Source: Chitinophaga sp.
GTDB lineage: Bacteria; Bacteroidota; Bacteroidia; Chitinophagales; Chitinophagaceae
DNA: 64,000 nt
Assembly: GCF_019236475.1 (NCBI RefSeq)
Contig: NZ_JAFAIX010000012.1
Span: 1,308,619 to 1,372,618 of the forward strand
Direction of reading: 5' to 3'
This document shows, piece after piece, positions 57,206 through 64,000 of the stretch; the stretch's first letter is position 1; each line of letters opens with the position of its first letter. The position numbers were made by a program, and so were the translations under genes. The notes under the pieces were generated by a model that saw nothing but the letters and a program-made list of their open reading frames with translations, did not search any database and was not told the DNA's origin.

Positions 57206-57589
57206 TTAGAAAGGGAGATCGTCGTTGCTATCGCCGCCAGCAGGCATTTGTGGCGTATTGTAGTTAGGCATTGCATCAGCGCCCGGTGCAGGGGCAGCCA
57301 TAACAGATTCCATACGCCAAGCGTCGAGGTTGGTGATGTAGTTTACTTTACCATCTTTTTCCCAGCGGGTACCTTTGATATTGAAATAAACTTTAACATT
57401 TTCACCCTCGTTGAACCGGTCAACAATACCAGTGCGGTCCTGTACAGCCTGGAATTTGATATAGTTATTGATAACACGGCCGTTGATATCATCAGATTTT
57501 TCGATAACGAACTCTCTTGTTTTAAAGGTTTCGCTACGTTGCACCGTATTATATTTCACAATCAGCTTTCCGGTAATTTCAAAACTCAT
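57206..57589 (-). CDS. DUF3127 protein with an SSB-like acidic tip
   Basis: 127 residues. Residues 1-95 fit the Bacteroidota family DUF3127, predicted to have an OB-like fold (FEITGKLIV, YIKFQAVQDRTG, KVYFNIKGTRW). A Pro/Gly/Asn linker follows and the chain ends in DDLPF, close to the DDDIPF tip by which bacterial SSB recruits replication and repair enzymes. A single-stranded nucleic-acid role is likely but not shown. An exact promoter lies upstream, and dnaA is the next gene to the right, on the other strand. Confidence 0.85.
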   Translation of the reverse strand: MSFEITGKLIVKYNTVQRSETFKTREFVIEKSDDINGRVINNYIKFQAVQDRTGIVDRFNEGENVKVYFNIKGTRWEKDGKVNYITNLDAWRMESVMAAPAPGADAMPNYNTPQMPAGGDSNDDLPF

Positions 57590-57616
57590 AGATAATTAAT
57601 TTAAATTCAGAAGGCC

Positions 57617-57647
57617 CAAAGATAGGTATTCGACAAAGGGCGTACAA
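57617..57647 (-). promoter_or_regulatory. DUF3127 promoter
   Basis: On the minus strand TTG (57645-57647), a 20-base spacer, then TATCTTTG (57617-57624), both exact. The leader would be about 20 bases. Confidence 0.8.
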
Positions 57648-57742
57648 ATAATTTTTATTTGAGTACAGGCGCGCGGGTATATAAAAAAATAGTTGCTTAT
57701 AAACTAGCCCTAAACACATTTTTTTTAATGGAGATACTAACA

Positions 57743-57750
57743 TAGTTTTG
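57743..57750 (+). promoter_or_regulatory. Candidate -7 box for dnaA
   Basis: TAGTTTTG, followed by CA as in the tRNA promoters, matches TAnnTTTG. The -33 position reads TTT rather than TTG. It would give dnaA a leader of about 380 bases. Confidence 0.45.
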
Positions 57751-58139
57751 CACCCTCGCAAAAAAAAGTGTGAATATCTCAGGATTTTTCCTGGAATAGA
57801 AACATGTAAAAAAATCGGTACGATGTTATTTTATCATGAATGCGATACTATTTAAGATAAAATGGCCAATGCTTCAGAAAAGCGATTGCAAATCAAGCCG
57901 GTTTGAAATGCCAAAAAACCGAGGTATGTCAGTGCTGTAAAGCGCTAGCAGCGGGCAAGCAGAGGGTGTTTGCACACTGTATTCAGGATAATATAAACAA
58001 GGGTAGATAAATTTTTTTTTTCAACATTTTCTACAGATATTCGTCGTCCTGTCTGAACATTTTTTCGACATCCTGCGTTGAGGAATAGCGAATTCGAGAA
58101 CATCCTTAATTAAGAAACAAACTAATTTTTTTTATCTCA

Positions 58140-59573
58140 ATGAATAAAACTTGCGAACAAGTTTGGGAAAGGTGTCTTAATATAATTAGGGATATTGTTG
58201 AGTGGCAGCCATTTAAGACATGGTTTGAACCCATAAAACCCATTAAACTTGAAAACAATGTTTTAACCATCCAGGTCCCCAGCCAATTCTTTTACGAGTA
58301 TTTGGAGGAGCATTATGTGGGATTGTTAGGAAAAACCATCAAGAGAGAATTAGGTAAAGAAGCCAGGTTGGAATACCGCATTGTAGTCGAGAACGGTACG
58401 CCACACCAGAATCCTAGAACCGTAAACATGCCGACGCAGTTTACAAAACCGCAAAAAGACAATGAAGTAGATTTCCCGTTAACGATTCAGAATCCTGTAA
58501 AGAATCCCTTTGTGATTCCTGGAATCAAGCGCGTACAGATAGATTCACAATTGAATCCGAATTATACATTTGATTCGTATATCGAGGGTGATTGTAACCG
58601 TGTGGCACGTCGTGCTGGAAAGACTGTAGCAGAAAAGCCAGGAGGAACTTCGTTTAATCCGCTTGTAATCTATGGTGGTGTGGGATTGGGGAAAACGCAT
58701 CTTGCACAGGCAATTGGTAATGAGGTGAAACGCATTCACCCAAACAAGGCCGTATTGTATGTAAGTGCGGAAAAGTTCATCAATCAGTTTATTGATCACT
58801 CGAAGAATAATATCATTAATGATTTTATACATTTCTATCAGTTGATAGATGTATTGATTGTAGATGATATTCAGTTTTTCGCGCGTGCAGAAAAAACGCA
58901 AGATGCATTCTTTGCTATTTTCAACCATTTGCATCAATCGGGAAAGCAGTTGATTCTGACTTCAGATAAGGCGCCGAAAGATTTGGATGGTGTACAGGAG
59001 CGTTTGTTGAGTCGTTTCCGTTGGGGATTGAGTGCGGATATTCAGATTCCTGATTTTGAAACCAGGATGGAAATTCTGGAGATGAAGATGCGTAATGATG
59101 GGTTGGAGATGCCTAAAGAGGTAGTGAAGTATGTAGCTTATAATATTCAGACAAACGTAAGAGAGCTGGAAGGGGCGCTTATTTCTCTGCTGGCCCAGTC
59201 TTCCCTGAACCGTAAAGAAATTGATTTGGAGTTGGCGAAACGTGTGCTGAAGTCTTTTGTAAAAACGTCTTCTAAAGAGATTACGATAGAAAGTATCCAG
59301 AAGATGGTATGTGAATATTTCGATGTACCTTATGATAAGCTGTTGCAGAAGACGCGTAAGCGAGAGATTGTGCAGGCTCGTCAGATTACGATGTACTTGG
59401 CAAAATCTTTTACTAAAAACTCGCTGAAAACGATCGGTGAACATTTTGGAGGAAGAGATCATACCACAGTTATCCACTCTTGTCAGACCGTAAAAGACCT
59501 GATGGATACTGATAATAATTTCAGAGATAGTGTGATTGAACTACAACAAAAAGTGCAGTTGGCAGCAATGTAG
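58140..59573 (+). CDS. dnaA: Chromosomal replication initiator DnaA
   Basis: 477 residues. Domain I (about 1-85) is the helicase/partner domain, domain III the AAA+ ATPase with Walker A GGVGLGKT (Lys185) and Walker B VLIVDDIQF (Asp242/Asp243), and domain IV the DNA-binding helix-turn-helix with the DnaA signature GGRDHTTVIH (437-446). It opens the origin and loads DnaB. A hairpin terminator follows. The common dnaN neighbour is absent, as usual in this phylum. Confidence 0.98.
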   Translation: MNKTCEQVWERCLNIIRDIVEWQPFKTWFEPIKPIKLENNVLTIQVPSQFFYEYLEEHYVGLLGKTIKRELGKEARLEYRIVVENGTPHQNPRTVNMPTQFTKPQKDNEVDFPLTIQNPVKNPFVIPGIKRVQIDSQLNPNYTFDSYIEGDCNRVARRAGKTVAEKPGGTSFNPLVIYGGVGLGKTHLAQAIGNEVKRIHPNKAVLYVSAEKFINQFIDHSKNNIINDFIHFYQLIDVLIVDDIQFFARAEKTQDAFFAIFNHLHQSGKQLILTSDKAPKDLDGVQERLLSRFRWGLSADIQIPDFETRMEILEMKMRNDGLEMPKEVVKYVAYNIQTNVRELEGALISLLAQSSLNRKEIDLELAKRVLKSFVKTSSKEITIESIQKMVCEYFDVPYDKLLQKTRKREIVQARQITMYLAKSFTKNSLKTIGEHFGGRDHTTVIHSCQTVKDLMDTDNNFRDSVIELQQKVQLAAM

Positions 59574-59596
59574 CCCCCTTGTAACCTATTTACATC

Positions 59597-59630
59597 ATGC
59601 CCCCGCTAAAAGCGGGGGCATGTTTGTTTT
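59597..59630 (+). terminator. Intrinsic terminator of dnaA
   Basis: An 11-bp GC-rich stem (59597-59607 with 59611-59621), loop AAA, then a T-rich stretch. Confidence 0.88.
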
Positions 59631-59749
59631 GGGAGGTGTTGTGCGCTGGAACTCAATGCAGTAGCGGGTTTTGGCATATTAAAAGCAATTGTTTATTTGA
59701 TTGATTTTCATCTATTTGAAAATTTTTTTTAAAAAAATATCATTTGCTT

Positions 59750-59779
59750 TTGGTGGATTTAAAATAATTCCTATTTTTG
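59750..59779 (+). promoter_or_regulatory. Promoter of the tRNA-Ser/tRNA-Pro unit
   Basis: TTG (59750-59752), 19-base spacer, TATTTTTG (59772-59779), both exact. It lies 34 bases before tRNA-Ser. Confidence 0.85.
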
Positions 59780-59813
59780 CAACCCCTTCACGGAAGTACT
59801 ACGAAGGAAAAAT

Positions 59814-59902
59814 GGTGAGGTGCCTGAGTGGCCGAAAGGAACGGTTTGCTAAACCGTCGTACGGGTTAAACTGTACCGAGGGTTCGAATCCCTCCCTCAC
59901 CG
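59814..59902 (+). tRNA. tRNA-Ser (anticodon GCT)
   Basis: 89 nt. The acceptor arms 59814-59820 and 59895-59901 pair perfectly; the anticodon arm 59841-59857 has loop TTGCTAA with GCT at 59848-59850; a long variable arm, as serine tRNAs need, precedes the T arm with GGTTCGAATCC. No CCA is encoded. It reads AGC and AGU codons. Confidence 0.97.
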
Positions 59903-59920
59903 CTGAATACAAACCGGGAT

Positions 59921-59995
59921 CGGGGCGTAGCGTAGCCCGGTTATCGCGCCACATTTGGGATGTGGAGGTCGCAAGTTCGAATCTTGCCGCCCCGA
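59921..59995 (+). tRNA. tRNA-Pro (anticodon TGG), copy 1
   Basis: 75 nt with acceptor arms CGGGGCG and CGCCCCG, anticodon loop TTTGGGA (TGG at 59956-59958) and T loop GTTCGAATC. The first base is C, as is typical for bacterial proline tRNA. It is 18 bases after tRNA-Ser and is identical over all 75 bases to the copy at 63923. No CCA is encoded. Confidence 0.97.
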
Positions 59996-60002
59996 CGAAA
60001 AC

Positions 60003-60040
60003 AAAAGGACAAGTCATATAGGCTTGTCCTTTTTGTTTTT
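60003..60040 (+). terminator. Terminator of the tRNA unit
   Basis: An 11-bp stem (60003-60013 with 60023-60033), 9-nt loop, then TTTTGTTTTT. Confidence 0.88.
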
Positions 60041-60057
60041 ATACTTTACCACTTCTT

Positions 60058-60231
60058 CTACTTGCATTCATCATCTCTTCGTTATATAAATTTATAATGC
60101 CTGTAATGTGCATTCTCCTGTTATTGTAAACCGCATGACACTTTATGATTGTTCCTACTTGCATCCATCATCTCTTCGTTATATAAAGTTATAATGGCTA
60201 TAATACGCATTCTCCTGCTGTTTTAAACCGC
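60058..60231. repeat. Two imperfect 77-bp direct repeats
   Basis: Copies at 60058-60134 and 60155-60231, about 90% identical by eye, with a 20-base spacer. Both run from CTACTTGCAT to TAAACCGC and share GTTATATAAA inside. The function is unknown; they may be the remains of a mobile or regulatory element. Confidence 0.8.
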
Positions 60232-60432
60232 TGGAAGGCAAAGGGCTCCGTGTCTCCCTAAACACGTTTTAAACACCTGAAATAAGCGCATTAGCTGTAC
60301 AATTAGGATATTACTATTATACAGGGTTTCGCGATAGAAAAAGAAGAGGCGCAGTAGTTGTAAATGCTATTATGCAATCTTTGTTGATATTACCTGTTGA
60401 AAGGGTGCCTATGAAGTAGTAGAAAATAAAAA

Positions 60433-60457
60433 GCGGAGACAATCTCGCTGTCTCCGC
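60433..60457. repeat. Hairpin in the gene-free stretch
   Basis: An 8-bp perfect GC-rich stem (60433-60440 with 60450-60457) with a 9-nt loop and no T-run. Confidence 0.5.
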
Positions 60458-60732
60458 ACATGGGGCCAACAAGATAACTCCTGCTACCCGGACAGATTAA
60501 TAAGATGAATGATGGAAAATTTGAGGATACAAAAACAGGATGTAAGCTAATATAAAGGTAGTATGGTCCTGGAGTATAGGAGGCTTTAAAATGGCAATTG
60601 GTATCTCCTTTTTCCTAAGTGGTCATTTTGGGCTTATAAGTGTCGGCTTAAACTTACCTACTGGAAAATATATTTCCCATTACCCAACCTTTCGGTTTTA
60701 GTTTCCCGTTTACTATAATAAACAGACTTTCT

Positions 60733-61104
60733 ATGAGATATCTTCCCCTATCTTTTTTGGTGTTAGTGCTTGGTATTATTTGTATTATTGGTTGCAGAAA
60801 GGACAATAATGTACAGACCTTGCAGGAAATTAAAGCTAAAAGTGCGGCTTTAGGATTAGATTCTACAGGTCATCCCCGTGACACTACTCATCGTGATTCG
60901 ATTCCTCATCCGGGCGATACAACGAAACCACATTGGCCGGTAGATACCCCTAGGCATCCGCGCGATACGCCACGTTGGCCGGTGGATAGTCCACGCTACC
61001 CGATTGATACGCCGCATTGGCCAGTGGATTCGCCTCGTCATCCGGTAGATACGCCAAGATATCCTGGTTCGGATACATTAAGGGGATCTGTGAGGAGATT
61101 TTAA
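60733..61104 (+). CDS. Small lipoprotein with Pro-Asp heptad repeats
   Basis: 123 residues. Lipoprotein signal with lipobox CIIGC (Cys21), a charged segment, then six consecutive seven-residue units of the form [HR]-x-P-x-D-[TS]-P (67-108; HWPVDTP, RHPRDTP, RWPVDSP, RYPIDTP, HWPVDSP, RHPVDTP) and looser copies before them. Such a chain is extended and unfolded, with alternating aromatic or His and acidic positions. It may act as a spacer, a metal or sugar binder, or a wall-contact module. No family is recognised. It lies 166 bases before an ECF sigma gene. Confidence 0.75.
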   Translation: MRYLPLSFLVLVLGIICIIGCRKDNNVQTLQEIKAKSAALGLDSTGHPRDTTHRDSIPHPGDTTKPHWPVDTPRHPRDTPRWPVDSPRYPIDTPHWPVDSPRHPVDTPRYPGSDTLRGSVRRF

Positions 61105-61270
61105 TGACGTATAACCGATCATGTTAGTATACCATCAAGCTGTTTGACACGTGTAAACAGTGGTAAAAAACAGTGGTAAACACAACAGATAGTTGCTGTA
61201 AGACTGAAAAGTCTATAGCAACTTTTCCCATTTTGGTAACCCATATTTAGTTCTGTAATAGGTTAATCCT

Positions 61271-61801
61271 TTGGAAGATTTACAGCAATTGATACGTGAG
61301 TGCCTGGCCAATGACAGACGTAGTCAGGAGAAGTTATACCGGAAGTTTTATCCGGCGTTATTCTTATTGTGTAGAAAGTTCTTCAGTCAGCCTGAAGAAG
61401 CCGTTGAAGTGCTGAATGATGGGATGCTACAGGTATTTACACAATTGGAGAAGTATGATGCTGCAAAAGGAGCGTTTTTTAATTGGGTATATACTGTAGT
61501 CAGAAATACGGCACTGGATAAAATCCGCAAGAAGAAATGGCCTGTACACACCGCCATAGAGGAAGATGTGATTGTAACGCAGAATAATATTTTGAGCAAA
61601 CTAGCATGGGAAGATATTTATAAGTTGCTCGATACGTTACCTCCATCTACCAGGGCTGTCTGTTCATTATTCTACCTGGAAGGCTTTCCTATAAAAGAAA
61701 TTGGCGAGATGCTCCAACAAAGTCCTGGCACTGTAAAATGGCACCTGAGCGAAACACGAAGTAAATTGAAACCGATATTGGAGAAGTACTACCTTAAATG
61801 A
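61271..61801 (+). CDS. ECF RNA polymerase sigma factor, TTG start
   Basis: 176 residues with region 2 (about 10-80; NWVYTVVRNTALDKIRKKKW is the -10 recognition part) and region 4 (about 115-170; FPIKEIGEMLQQSPGTVKWHLSETRSKL helix-turn-helix). No ATG occurs in frame before it and a stop precedes at 61259, so TTG at 61271 is the probable start. A putative membrane partner starts 7 bases after its stop; no FecR gene is present. Confidence 0.9.
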   Translation: MEDLQQLIRECLANDRRSQEKLYRKFYPALFLLCRKFFSQPEEAVEVLNDGMLQVFTQLEKYDAAKGAFFNWVYTVVRNTALDKIRKKKWPVHTAIEEDVIVTQNNILSKLAWEDIYKLLDTLPPSTRAVCSLFYLEGFPIKEIGEMLQQSPGTVKWHLSETRSKLKPILEKYYLK

Positions 61802-61808
61802 TATCTGA

Positions 61809-63728
61809 GTGAGCGAAAGTAATTTGCATATGCAATTTTTTGATGAGGAAAATGTACCCATTCCCATACCACCCGCTGATCAAAGCTGGAAGCTCATGGA
61901 ACAGGCACTAAATAAAGCCATGCCCGTGAATTCCCCATCCGGCGGGAATGCCAGCCCCTTTGCCGGTAGTATTGGCGATAAATTGCTCACCATTGTCAAA
62001 TATGCCGTCGTAACTGTATTGAGTGCAGGGGCGATCTATTATGGGATCCACCGAATGACGCACTCAGAAAAGGCAGCATTGCTCGATAAGCATCACTCAA
62101 CGATGACAGGGCGATCAGATTCCTTGTCATATCAGGCTGGGGCAACTCCTGGAGCGACGGTAGCTGAGGCAGAGAATAATGGGTTATCCACATCTGGAAA
62201 TGTTCCATCTAGTGTAACCGGCCAGGGATCCTCATCACGTGGTGCAGTGAATAATGGGGCGACTACATCTGGGAAAACTTCTTCTAGTGGAAATGGCCAA
62301 GGTACAGCATCCGGTGGTGTTGTGAATAATCGGGTATCTGCATCTAGTAACGCGCAATCTAGTGTAACCGGCCAGGGAGCTGTATCAGGAGGTATTATGA
62401 ATAACGGCGTGGCTACATCTGGGAAAACTCCTTCCGGTGTAAATGGCCAGGGGACAGTATCAGGTGGTGCTGTGAATAATGGGTTATCCACATTTGTAAA
62501 AAACTCTTCTAGTGTAAAGGGGCAAGGCGCTACAATTGGTTCTGCGAGCGCCAATAGAGCTACTGTTACTGGTCCCCCTATGACACTACCAGTTGGGCAT
62601 ACTACAAAGCGAAAAGCAGAAAAGAAGAATGCAACTGTTGAAAAAAGTGCAATAGGTCCAGAAAAGGCAAGAGAGGGTAATTTGTCGAATAGTGGAAAGG
62701 AAAACCTCTCCACCACGAATAACCCTACCAGCACAAAAGAAAATGAGCCGACGTCTAATAACCCATCATTGGCAACTCCTGATCTGGCCAGTGGTAATAC
62801 CATTCCAAACAAAAAACTTATACTGAAAAATAATTCCTTTACTGGTAGAAAAAGTCAATCTCCAATTGCGCAGCAATCAGTAAATACAACTGTGGTGGAC
62901 CATCCTGGAATGGTGGCCCCTTCTGATATTAGCTCTCCTGGTACTATGGGCACGGGGCAACCTGGATACCCCGCCATTATTCAGTGTCAATCGCTCCGGC
63001 CCTCAGGAAGCATTCATGCTACATTAGAGCCATTGAAAGTAAGTGCTGAAACAATGCAGCTCATGGCCAATTACCGTATGCCGAAAAGTAAAATACATAT
63101 GCCCGGAAATTGGGAAGCCATGGCCCAGTGGAGCGTGGCAATGCCCATCAATAGTAATGCGGGTTTTTACAATGGTCCTGCCGGCAACTCGCAGCTATAC
63201 AGATTAATAATTCCAGGTATACGTGCCCAACGAACTTGGAAAAATGCCGCCATCAGCCTTGATCTTAATGTGATGGCTACTCAAACCTATGACCATCAGC
63301 CTTACATGTGGCTCCCCTGGGCCGGAAGCACAGGAGGTACAACGTCTTTGACCTTGTTACAGACATTCGGATATAAGGCAGGCCTAGCCTATCATCATCG
63401 GTTGGTAGGTCAGTTCTTCGGTAGTGCTGGTATACAAGGCTATATTGGGCATACAGGTTCCATTCAGCGTGTATCTTATATCAGGGATAGTTTGGGCGTT
63501 CATAGTAACACTACCATCAATATAAATAAAGATAGTTTGTGGAACAGCATTGGGAAATTCCAGGGAAATATAACAGCAGAGGTTTACTATGACCTCAAAA
63601 GGTGGCAAATAGGTGCTCGTACAGCTATTCCAGTCATACATTCCGCTAAAGATTCCGCCGGAATCAATATAAAACCAACGGTTCAACTAGAAATATTGCT
63701 TCGCTGGAAAATCTGGAAGAATAAATAG
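61809..63728 (+). CDS. Putative anti-sigma membrane protein with repeat linker and barrel-like C-terminus
   Basis: 639 residues from GTG at 61809 (ATG at 61830 is an alternative). N-terminal 1-57 is cytoplasmic and has a W-x-x-M-x-x-x-L pattern (SWKLMEQALNKAMP) often seen before membrane segments in sigma-linked proteins. One membrane helix lies at about 60-80. Residues 123-247 are five 25-residue repeats rich in Ser, Gly, Asn and Thr, then more low-complexity linker to about 380. The last 250 residues have alternating strand patterns that resemble an outer-membrane barrel or a beta-sandwich. With the sigma gene 7 bases upstream it is probably the regulator of that sigma factor (inference). 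Confidence 0.75.
   Translation: MSESNLHMQFFDEENVPIPIPPADQSWKLMEQALNKAMPVNSPSGGNASPFAGSIGDKLLTIVKYAVVTVLSAGAIYYGIHRMTHSEKAALLDKHHSTMTGRSDSLSYQAGATPGATVAEAENNGLSTSGNVPSSVTGQGSSSRGAVNNGATTSGKTSSSGNGQGTASGGVVNNRVSASSNAQSSVTGQGAVSGGIMNNGVATSGKTPSGVNGQGTVSGGAVNNGLSTFVKNSSSVKGQGATIGSASANRATVTGPPMTLPVGHTTKRKAEKKNATVEKSAIGPEKAREGNLSNSGKENLSTTNNPTSTKENEPTSNNPSLATPDLASGNTIPNKKLILKNNSFTGRKSQSPIAQQSVNTTVVDHPGMVAPSDISSPGTMGTGQPGYPAIIQCQSLRPSGSIHATLEPLKVSAETMQLMANYRMPKSKIHMPGNWEAMAQWSVAMPINSNAGFYNGPAGNSQLYRLIIPGIRAQRTWKNAAISLDLNVMATQTYDHQPYMWLPWAGSTGGTTSLTLLQTFGYKAGLAYHHRLVGQFFGSAGIQGYIGHTGSIQRVSYIRDSLGVHSNTTININKDSLWNSIGKFQGNITAEVYYDLKRWQIGARTAIPVIHSAKDSAGINIKPTVQLEILLRWKIWKNK
62175..62549 (+). repeat. Five 75-bp coding repeats
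   Basis: Five imperfect copies of a 75-base unit encode 25-residue blocks with N-N-G/R, [ST]-S-G and G-Q-G landmarks (residues 123-147, 148-172, 173-197, 198-222, 223-247). Confidence 0.85.
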
Positions 63729-63838
63729 CGATCCTTTGTAAGTGTCTGTGGTGGCCGTTGTGTATTGGTTAGTCGGCTGAAAGCTATTGTGCCAGCTATC
63801 TCCCTGAAAAATTATTTTTAAAAAAACTGAAAATCAAT

Positions 63839-63870
63839 TTGGTTTTCTCGCAAACTTCTCGCTATCTTTG
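63839..63870 (+). promoter_or_regulatory. Promoter of tRNA-Pro copy 2
   Basis: TTG (63839-63841), 21-base spacer, TATCTTTG (63863-63870). Both boxes match the consensus, so this copy has its own promoter. Confidence 0.8.
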
Positions 63871-63922
63871 CACTCCGCAATCAGGGAATCAAACATCTGA
63901 ATTGCACACCGGAACAAGGTTC

Positions 63923-63997
63923 CGGGGCGTAGCGTAGCCCGGTTATCGCGCCACATTTGGGATGTGGAGGTCGCAAGTTCGAATCTTGCCGCCCCGA
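63923..63997 (+). tRNA. tRNA-Pro (anticodon TGG), copy 2
   Basis: 75 nt identical to copy 1 at 59921. It is followed by CCA, which ends the window; copy 1 is followed by CGA, so CCA may be encoded here or be chance. Flanking sequence differs from copy 1. Confidence 0.97.
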
Positions 63998-64000
63998 CCA

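Larger units (their letters stand above)
57590..58139. other. 550-bp gene-free region upstream of dnaA
   Basis: It holds the DUF3127 promoter and a TAnnTTTG box for dnaA. Three sites differ by one base from the DnaA box TTWTNCACA: 57746-57754, 57968-57976, and 57769-57777 on the minus strand. A very AT-rich run lies at about 58007-58030. This could be a replication origin or only the dnaA control region; no full-match box is present. Confidence 0.4.
59996..60732. other. 737-bp gene-free stretch after the tRNA genes
   Basis: It holds the tRNA terminator, the 77-bp direct repeats (60058-60134 and 60155-60231) and a hairpin at 60433-60457. No frame in it has coding character. The remainder shows nothing recognisable. 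Confidence 0.7.

Noticed and set aside
59470..59478. TTATCCACT inside dnaA as an origin box
   Set aside because: A single near-match within a conserved codon stretch (the DnaA signature region) is not evidence of an origin.
59701..60021. Open frames over the tRNA genes
   Set aside because: The region is occupied by a tRNA promoter and two complete tRNA genes.
60930..61080. Repeats in the heptad lipoprotein gene as a CRISPR or minisatellite array
   Set aside because: The 21-bp period is in frame within a gene with a lipoprotein signal and has no unique spacers.
59996..63922. Genomic island inserted at tRNA-Pro
   Set aside because: No integrase, transposase or plasmid gene lies between the copies and both tRNAs have promoters; kept only as a question in the findings.

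Overview
The window reads as chromosomal DNA of a member of the Bacteroidota, most likely a Chitinophaga-like organism (Chitinophagaceae). The grounds are a SusC/SusD pair with its own ECF sigma factor and FecR anti-sigma factor, Bacteroidota-only families (DUF3127, DUF6048, DUF6452), a SecA of about 1,100 residues, few clear Shine-Dalgarno sites, and promoters of the Bacteroidota form TTG-N19-21-TAnnTTTG in front of tRNA genes, glyA and the DUF3127 gene. There is no rRNA, CRISPR array, insertion sequence or phage. The genus is inference. LAYOUT. 1-705: 3' part of a YhcG-like PD-(D/E)XK nuclease gene. 904-8026 (minus): ModF-like double ABC ATPase and a large thioester alpha-2-macroglobulin lipoprotein. 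8134-8574: ElaA-like acetyltransferase. 8710-12847 (minus): uvrA followed by a DUF6452/DUF6048 pair. 13158-15680 (minus): fabF and a membrane fatty-acid desaturase. 15929-31360: a glycan-utilisation region. A LacI regulator and two GH92 alpha-mannosidases run rightward and converge on a leftward set: ECF sigma factor, FecR, SusC, SusD and a beta-propeller/phosphoesterase protein. 31654-40635 (minus): a seven-gene sugar-oxidation set. In transcription order it holds an MFS transporter, Gfo/Idh/MocA oxidoreductase, TIM-barrel sugar isomerase, cytochrome c lipoprotein, DUF1080 3-keto-glycoside hydrolase, ThuA protein, and a giant ThuA/sugar dehydrogenase/PKD/cytochrome c fusion. 41110-46817 (plus): secA, deoC, a SPOR protein and an M20 amidohydrolase. 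46938-49730 (minus): an ABC transporter with a YtrA-type GntR repressor and a candidate operator at its promoter. 49893-57589: glyA, a sugar-nucleotidyltransferase, a FabK/nitronate-monooxygenase-like flavoprotein, a NatAB-like ABC exporter, a COG2509 flavoprotein and DUF3127. 58140-59573: dnaA. 59814-64000: tRNA-Ser(GCU), tRNA-Pro(UGG), a heptad-repeat lipoprotein, an ECF sigma factor, a putative membrane-spanning partner with a barrel-like C-terminus, and a second, identical tRNA-Pro. HOW IT FITS TOGETHER. The GH92/Sus region looks like a locus for mannose-containing glycans: capture by SusCD, sensing through sigma/FecR, trimming by two GH92 enzymes that differ in their specificity residues. 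The next operon looks like a broad oxidative route for glycosides: oxidation at C3, cleavage of the keto-glycoside, and isomerisation, with electrons possibly passed to c-type cytochromes. The most unusual items are the sigma factor/membrane-spanning gene pair at the right end, the fusion protein whose end modules also occur as separate genes in the same operon, two perfect palindromic terminators that share their outer arms, and the YtrA-like operator. All function calls come from reading motifs; no database search was run.
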